Of a stretch of 64,000 nt of DNA, positions 58,238 to 64,000 are shown in pieces. Location: the NCBI GenBank assembly GCA_035048815.1, contig JAUCBN010000042.1, forward strand, positions 9,982,001 through 10,046,000, read 5' to 3'. Source of the DNA: Abelmoschus esculentus (lineage: Eukaryota > Streptophyta > Magnoliopsida > Malvales > Malvaceae). Made by a program: the position numbers and the translations under genes. The stretch's first letter is position 1. Each line of letters opens with the position of its first letter. The notes under the pieces are model-generated. The model searched no databases and had not been told where the DNA came from. It was given only the letters and a program-made list of their open reading frames with translations.

Positions 58238-61200
58238 TAGAGTATGCCATGATTAACGACCCCTCTCTTTGAGCGTATGTCGCGATGATTGACCCCTCTC
58301 TTCAAGTGCATGTCATTATTAACGGTCACTCCCTTTGAGTGTAAATCGTGATGGGTGACCCGTCTCTTTGAATGCATATCATAATGAACGATCCCTTTCT
58401 TAGAGCGTCTACAATGATGGATGACCCCTCTCTTTGAGCATATGTCACCATAAATAACCCCTCTCTTCCAATGCATGCCATAATGAATGTTCCCTCTCTT
58501 TGGGCGTATATCGTAAGAAATGACCCATCTCTTCAAGCGTATGTCGCAATAAATGACCACTCTCTTCGAGTGCTTGTCATAATTAACGTTCCCTCTCTTT
58601 GTGCGTATATCGTAATAGACGACCCATCTCTTTAAGCGTATGTCGCAATGAATGACCACTCTCTTCGAGTGCATGTCATAATTAACGATCCCTCTTGTTG
58701 AGCATAAACGGTGATGGGAGCCCCTCTCTCTGAGCATATGTCGCGATGAATAACCTCTCTCTTCGAGTGCATGTCATAATGAACGGTCCCTTTCTTAAAG
58801 CGTCTACAGTGATGGTTGACCCCTCTCTTAGAGCATATGTCGTGATAAATAACCCCTCTATTCGTGTGCATGTGATAATGAACGTTCCCTCTCTTTGTGC
58901 GTATATCGTAAAAGACGACCCTTCTCTTTGAGCGTATGTCGGGATGAATGACCCCTCTATTCGAGTGCTTGTCATAATGAACGATCCCTCTCTTTGAACG
59001 TATAACATGATCGATGACCCATCTCTTTGATCGTATGTTGCGATGAATGGCCGCTCTCTTCGAGTGCATGTCATGGTGAACGGTCCCTCTCTTTGAGAAT
59101 ATACCGTGATGGACGACCCTTCTCTTCAAGTGCTTGTAATAAAGAATGGTTCCTCACTTTCAGCGTATACCATGATCGATGACCCTTCTCTTCGAGTGTA
59201 TGTCGCAATGAATGACACCTTCCTTCGAGTGCATGTCATAATTAACGGTCCTTATCTTAGAGCATATACCGTGATGGACAACCCCTCTCATTGAGCGTAT
59301 GTCGCGGTAAATGACTCTCTTCAAGCGTATGTCATAATGAACGGTCCCTTTCTTAGAACGTCTACCATGATGGTTGACCCCTCTCTTTGACCATATGTCG
59401 CGATGATTGAACCCTCTCTTCGAATGCTTGTCATAATGAACTGTCCCTTTCTTAGAATGTATACCGTGATGGAGGACACCCCTCTTCGAGTGTATGTAGC
59501 GATGAATGACATCTCTCATCGAGTGCATGTCATAATGAACGGTCCCTCCCTTTGAGCGTATACCTTGATGAATGACCCCTCTCTTTAAGTGTATGTCGCA
59601 ATGAATGACCTCTCTCTACTAGAGCTTGTCATAATGAATGGTTCCTCTCTTTGAGCGTAAATCATGATGGACGAAACCTCTCTTTTAGCATATGTTGCGA
59701 TGAATAACCCCTCTCTTCGAGTTCATGTTATAATGAACAATCCCTCTCTTTGAGCGTATACCATGATCGATGAACCCTCCCTTTGAGCGTATACCATAAA
59801 AGACGACCATTCTCTTTGAGCGTATGTCGCGTTGAATGACCGCTCTCTTTGAGTGCATGTCATAATGAATGGTTCCTCTCTTTGAGCGTATGTCGCGATG
59901 AATGACACCTCTCTTCGAGTGCATGTCATAATGAACAATCCCTTTCTTAGAGTATATACCATGATGGAAAAACCCTCTCTTTGAGCGTATGTCGCGATGA
60001 AGGATACCTCTCTTCGAGTGCATATCATAATTCTTAGAGCGTATACCGTGATGGACGAACCCTCTCTTTGAGCGTATGACGCGATAAATGTCTCCTCTCT
60101 ACGAGTTTCATGTCATAATGAATGGTCCCTTTCTTTGAGCGTATACCTTGATGGATGAGCCATCTCTTTAAGCGTATATCATAATGAACAGTCCTTTTTA
60201 AGAGCGTATACCGTGATGGACGACCCCTCTCTTTGACCATATGTCACGATGAATGACGCTTCTCTTCGAGTGTCCCCTCTCTTAGAGCATATGTCGTGAT
60301 GAATGACCCCTCTCTTCAAGCGTTTGTTATAATGAACGATCCCTTTATTTGAGCGTCTACCGTAATGGTTGACCCGTTTCTTTTAGCGTGTGTCACGATG
60401 AATGACGCTTCTCTTTGAGTGCTTGTAATTATGAACGGTCTCACTCTTTGAGCATATACCATGATGGAAGTCACCTCTCTTCGAACGTATGTCGCGATGA
60501 GTAACCCCTCTTTTTGAGTGCATGTCATTATGAACGGTCCCTCTCTTTGAGCGTATACCTTGATCGATGACCCCTCTCTTTGAGCGTATGTTGCGATGAA
60601 TAACTCCTCTCTTTGACTCATGTCATGATGAATGGTCCCTCTTTTTGAGCGTATACCGTGATGAACGATCCCTCTCTTTGAGCGTATTTCGCGATGAATG
60701 AGCCTTCTCTATAAGTGCATGTCATAATAAAACAGTCCCTTTCTTAGAGCGTATACCGTGATGGATGAACCCTCTTTGAGTGTATGTCGTAGTGAATGAC
60801 CCCTTTCTTCAAGCGTATGTCATAATGAATGGTCCATCTCTTTACGTGTATGCCATGATGGACGACCCTTTTCTTTGAGCGTATGTCGTGATGAATGACC
60901 CTTCTCTTTGAGTGCATGTGATAATGAACGGTCCCTTTCTTAGAGCGTATACCGTGATGGACGACCCCTCTCTTTGAGCGTATGTCGCGGTGAATGACCA
61001 CACTCTTCAAGCGCATGTCATAATGAACGGTCCCTTTCTTAGAGCGTCTACCATGATGGCTGACCCCTCTCTTTGAGAGTATGTCGCGATGAATGACTCC
61101 TCTATTCCAGTGCTTGTCATAATGAACGGTCCATCCCTTTGAGCATATACCATGATGGAAGACCCATCTCTTTGAGCGTATGTCGTGATGAATGACCTCT

Positions 61201-61310
61201 CTCTTCTATCGTATGTCATTATGAACATTCCCTCTGTTTTAGCGTATGCCGTGATGGACGACCCCTCTCTTTGAGTGTATGTCGTGATGAATGGCCCTTC
61301 TCTTATTCCA
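58238..61310 (-). repeat. 33-bp satellite, array block 8 (reverse orientation)
   Basis: About 3.1 kb, roughly 90 monomers. It is more diverged than block 1, with some shortened monomers (for example near 60030 and 60260). Confidence 0.94.
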
Positions 61311-62360
61311 ATATAATCCGATATCCGATATAGGAATCACTTTCATCATCTTTTGGAGGCTATTTGTATTCCACATGAAGACAAGCAATGAAGGACCTTT
61401 TAATGCATAGTATTATGACATTCAAGAAGGTTAATTAGCTTGAGGATCAGCATGAAATTTGAAGAGACACTCCTGTTTTTGCTGCCGAAGTGTCTACATT
61501 CAATCAAGTGTACATTTTCACCACCTTTTTCTCCGTGGAAGAGAAAGACAAGGCAGCCCAAGAGTCCTTCCACAATTTGGACGAAATTATGTTTATAATA
61601 AGCCTAAATTAGGTCAAAATTCATCACTAATACCTTGAACATTCATCCACATAAAGATAGAAGAGAAAACAAAGCATTATTAGCATTCATCACCATAAAG
61701 ATGAAGCATTCATCTTTTGTTGTAAAACTCTTCATATGATTCCTATGAACACTATAAATAGGAATCTTTCGTTCATTTGTAAAAAAAACAACTTCGATAT
61801 AATAAAACTCTTTTGAAAGGTTGCTTTCTGCTTTGTTCTTGCGAGAACTATATCGGCTTCAAGTTAGGCTCGTAGTCTTTATCCATTCCATCTTATTATC
61901 GCGTTGGTTCCTAGCTCCTTATAGCTAGTGGGTCATGGGACACACTTTTACAATTTCTATCCATTTCATTGTATTATATTGTTGGTTCCTAGTTCCATAT
62001 AACTAGTGGGTCACAATCCATCATCTTCCATATCGGTTCAAGAACGTATAAGCTTCTGGTCTTCACTCTTCATAGTGTTAGTTCTTCCTTGTTCCTATGT
62101 CAAGCTTGTTCTACTACATCCTCTCTTCATTTCCATTTCTACCATGCCACCACTATTATCTTTCGCATTCATATTTCTTACTACCATAAATTCCAATATT
62201 ATATATTCATATCTTAAAACCAATTGTCTCAACAACTAAATTGTCATGACAACGACACATCTCTCATTTCCACAACAACTAACTTGTCACGGAAAGCAAC
62301 ATTCAAAGCTCTTACTCGAATCACGATCGGGCAACAACATATATGATTTGGACTATGCTA
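61311..62360 (+). mobile_element. LTR fragment related to the CRM-like element, plus orientation
   Basis: Recognisable as the reverse orientation of the 54616-56421 LTR family: 'tgttggttcctag', 'cttcatataac'-like sequence followed by 'agtgggtca', and 'aatcacgatcgggcaa' near 62315. Its left end is cut at the satellite without an LTR terminus. At about 62360, before the expected LTR end, it passes into a different LTR family. The segment 'gttggttcctag...actagtgggtca' occurs twice (about 61905 and 61980), a local duplication. Confidence 0.65.
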
Positions 62361-63094
62361 TCAAGATCAAATGAACACCAAAACGCCCAAACGGATAAGG
62401 AAGGGTGGTTTTCATTCAAAATTCAAACATTTAACACATGTTAAATGTGTTATATGTGCCAAAACAAGTGGATGAAATTAAAAGGTGCCTAGGATAGTTA
62501 TTTTTAATTATTTTCGCTTTGAATTATGGCCATATATTAAAAATTCGGCCAACATCTTTCTCTCCTATATATTTCCTTAATTTTGTAAGCACAAGGTTAC
62601 ACACTTTGAATAAAAATTATATTTGACTGTTTTTCTCTTATTTGGTTCTTTTTAGAATTTTCCTAACATTCAAACTCGTTTTTGATTGTCAAATTCTTGA
62701 TACATCGGGTTCACCGATTACTATCTAGAGGGTCCAAGTCCTTTGATGTTAAACATATTAGATTCGGGTTTGCTCAGTATATTGTGTAGGTTCATTCGAG
62801 TTTAGCATTTTCAATTGATTCCAACATCATATTCACCATTGTTGAACGCTCGAATTGTTGCCGTTGATGTTTCTTGAAGCATTCATCATCCTTGTCTCGA
62901 GTTTTCTTCTAAATGCCATTCTTTTCTTATTTTTTTATTAATTTTCGTTTTCCCTTCTATTTCCTAATTTCATCATGTATATAGCATTGTTTCCTTGTTG
63001 ATTTTATGTTATACTTGTTGCAGGAACATGCTTACAACATTCCTAGATCCATAACATACAAAGAAACTATGTTCAGATAGGCTACCTCGTATCA
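62361..63094 (+). mobile_element. LTR 3' fragment related to the solo LTR family, plus orientation
   Basis: Parallels 46370-47069: 'attcaaacatttaacacatg', 'ctatctagagggtccaagtcc', 'gctcagtatattg'. It ends CGTATCA at 63094, after which satellite resumes (gttctcttatagcg). Joined to the preceding fragment it makes a chimeric LTR, so only the right-hand end is a normal insertion boundary. Confidence 0.7.
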
Positions 63095-64000
63095 GTTCTC
63101 TTATAGCGTATATCGTGATGAATGACCCCTCTCTTCGAGTACAAGTCATAATGAACAGTACCATCTTTGAGTGTATACCGCGATGGAAGACCTCTCTCTT
63201 TGAGCGTATGTCGTGATGAATAACCCCTCTCTTCGAGTGCATGTCATAATGAACGGTCCCTCTCTTTGAGCATATGCTGTGATGGATGACCCCTCTCTTT
63301 GAGCATATATCGCGATGAATGAACCCTCTCTTCGAGTGCATGTCATGGTGAACGGTCCCTCTCTTTGAGCATATACCGTGATGGATGACCCCTCTCTTTG
63401 AGCGTATGTTGCGATGAATGACCCTTCTCTTCGAGTGCATGTCATGGTGAACGGTCCCTATCTTTGAGTGTATACCGAGATGGGAGACCTCTCTCTTTGA
63501 GCGTATGTCGTGATGAATAACCCCTCTTCGAGTGCATGACATAATGAACGATCCCTCTCTTTGAGCGTGTACCGTGATAAACGTACTCTCTCTTTAAGTG
63601 TTTGTCGCAATGAATGACCCCTCTCTTCGAGTTCATGTCATGGTGAACGGTACCTCTCTTTGAGCATATATCGTGATGGACGACCCCTCTCTTTGAGTGT
63701 ATGTCTCGATAAATGACCCCTCTCTTCGAGTGCATGTCATAATGAACAGTCCCATTTTTAGAGAGTATACCGTGATGGACAACCCCACTCTACGAGCTTA
63801 TGAAGTGATGAACGACTCCTCTCTTCGAGTCCATGTTATAATGAATAGTTCCTTACTTAGAGCGTATACCATGATAGACGACCTCTCTCTTTGAGCGTAT
63901 GTCGCAGTGAATGACCGCTCTCTTAAAGCGTATGTCATAATGAACGAACCCTATCTTGGAGCGTCTACCGTGATGGCTGACCACTCTCTTTGAGCGTATG
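63095..64000 (-). repeat. 33-bp satellite, array block 9 (reverse orientation, runs off the window)
   Basis: About 0.9 kb of reverse monomers continuing to the last base. The A-B-C order is regular here, for example 63220-63440. Confidence 0.95.

Noticed and set aside
58048..58737. 229-codon minus-strand frame joining satellite repeats to a GPITRSKAKK tail
   Set aside because: The frame is an accidental fusion of satellite with the pol tail inside a solo LTR; the target duplication at 58238 marks the join.

Overview
The window looks like plant nuclear heterochromatin, probably centromeric or pericentromeric, from an angiosperm whose species I cannot name. I see no host protein-coding gene, tRNA or rRNA. 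Everything recognisable is satellite DNA, LTR retrotransposons or a LINE. The plant assignment rests on the element types: Ty3/gypsy elements with initiator-Met-tRNA primer sites, and an L1-type LINE with a DUF4283-like ORF1, a zf-RVT segment and a C-terminal RNase H.

Layout. 1-5571: nested, badly deleted Ty3/gypsy remnants on the minus strand, including one LTR (1329-3181) that has a primer-binding site on one side and a polypurine tract on the other. 5757-20368: an AT-rich satellite with a monomer of about 170 bp, part of it ordered into a six-monomer higher-order repeat of about 1.02 kb. A full-length but broken LINE (6008-14574, minus strand) sits inside it with a 13-bp target duplication. 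20369-23133: transition zone with the 3' end of a Tat/Athila-like element and a third copy of the LTR family seen at 1329.

23134-64000: a second, unrelated satellite with a 33-bp monomer in a three-monomer (99-bp) higher-order unit. It runs in one orientation up to 36656 and in the opposite orientation from 36664 to the window end. Inserted in it are a Tekay/Del-like element (26552-35613, plus strand), a miniature deleted element (40408-43030), two solo LTRs of one family in opposite orientations (45743-47069 and 56776-58237), a nearly complete CRM-like chromovirus (47936-56421, minus strand), a chimeric LTR (61311-63094) and a scrap of another LTR (44573-44751). Target-site duplications made of satellite sequence bound most of these.

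All coding regions are broken by stops or frameshifts, so no autonomous element is present. The combination of a 170-bp satellite with higher-order structure, CRM-like elements and a second satellite is what one expects at or next to a centromere, but that is inference. Lineage names (CRM, Tekay, Tat/Athila) are judged by eye from motifs, without a database search.
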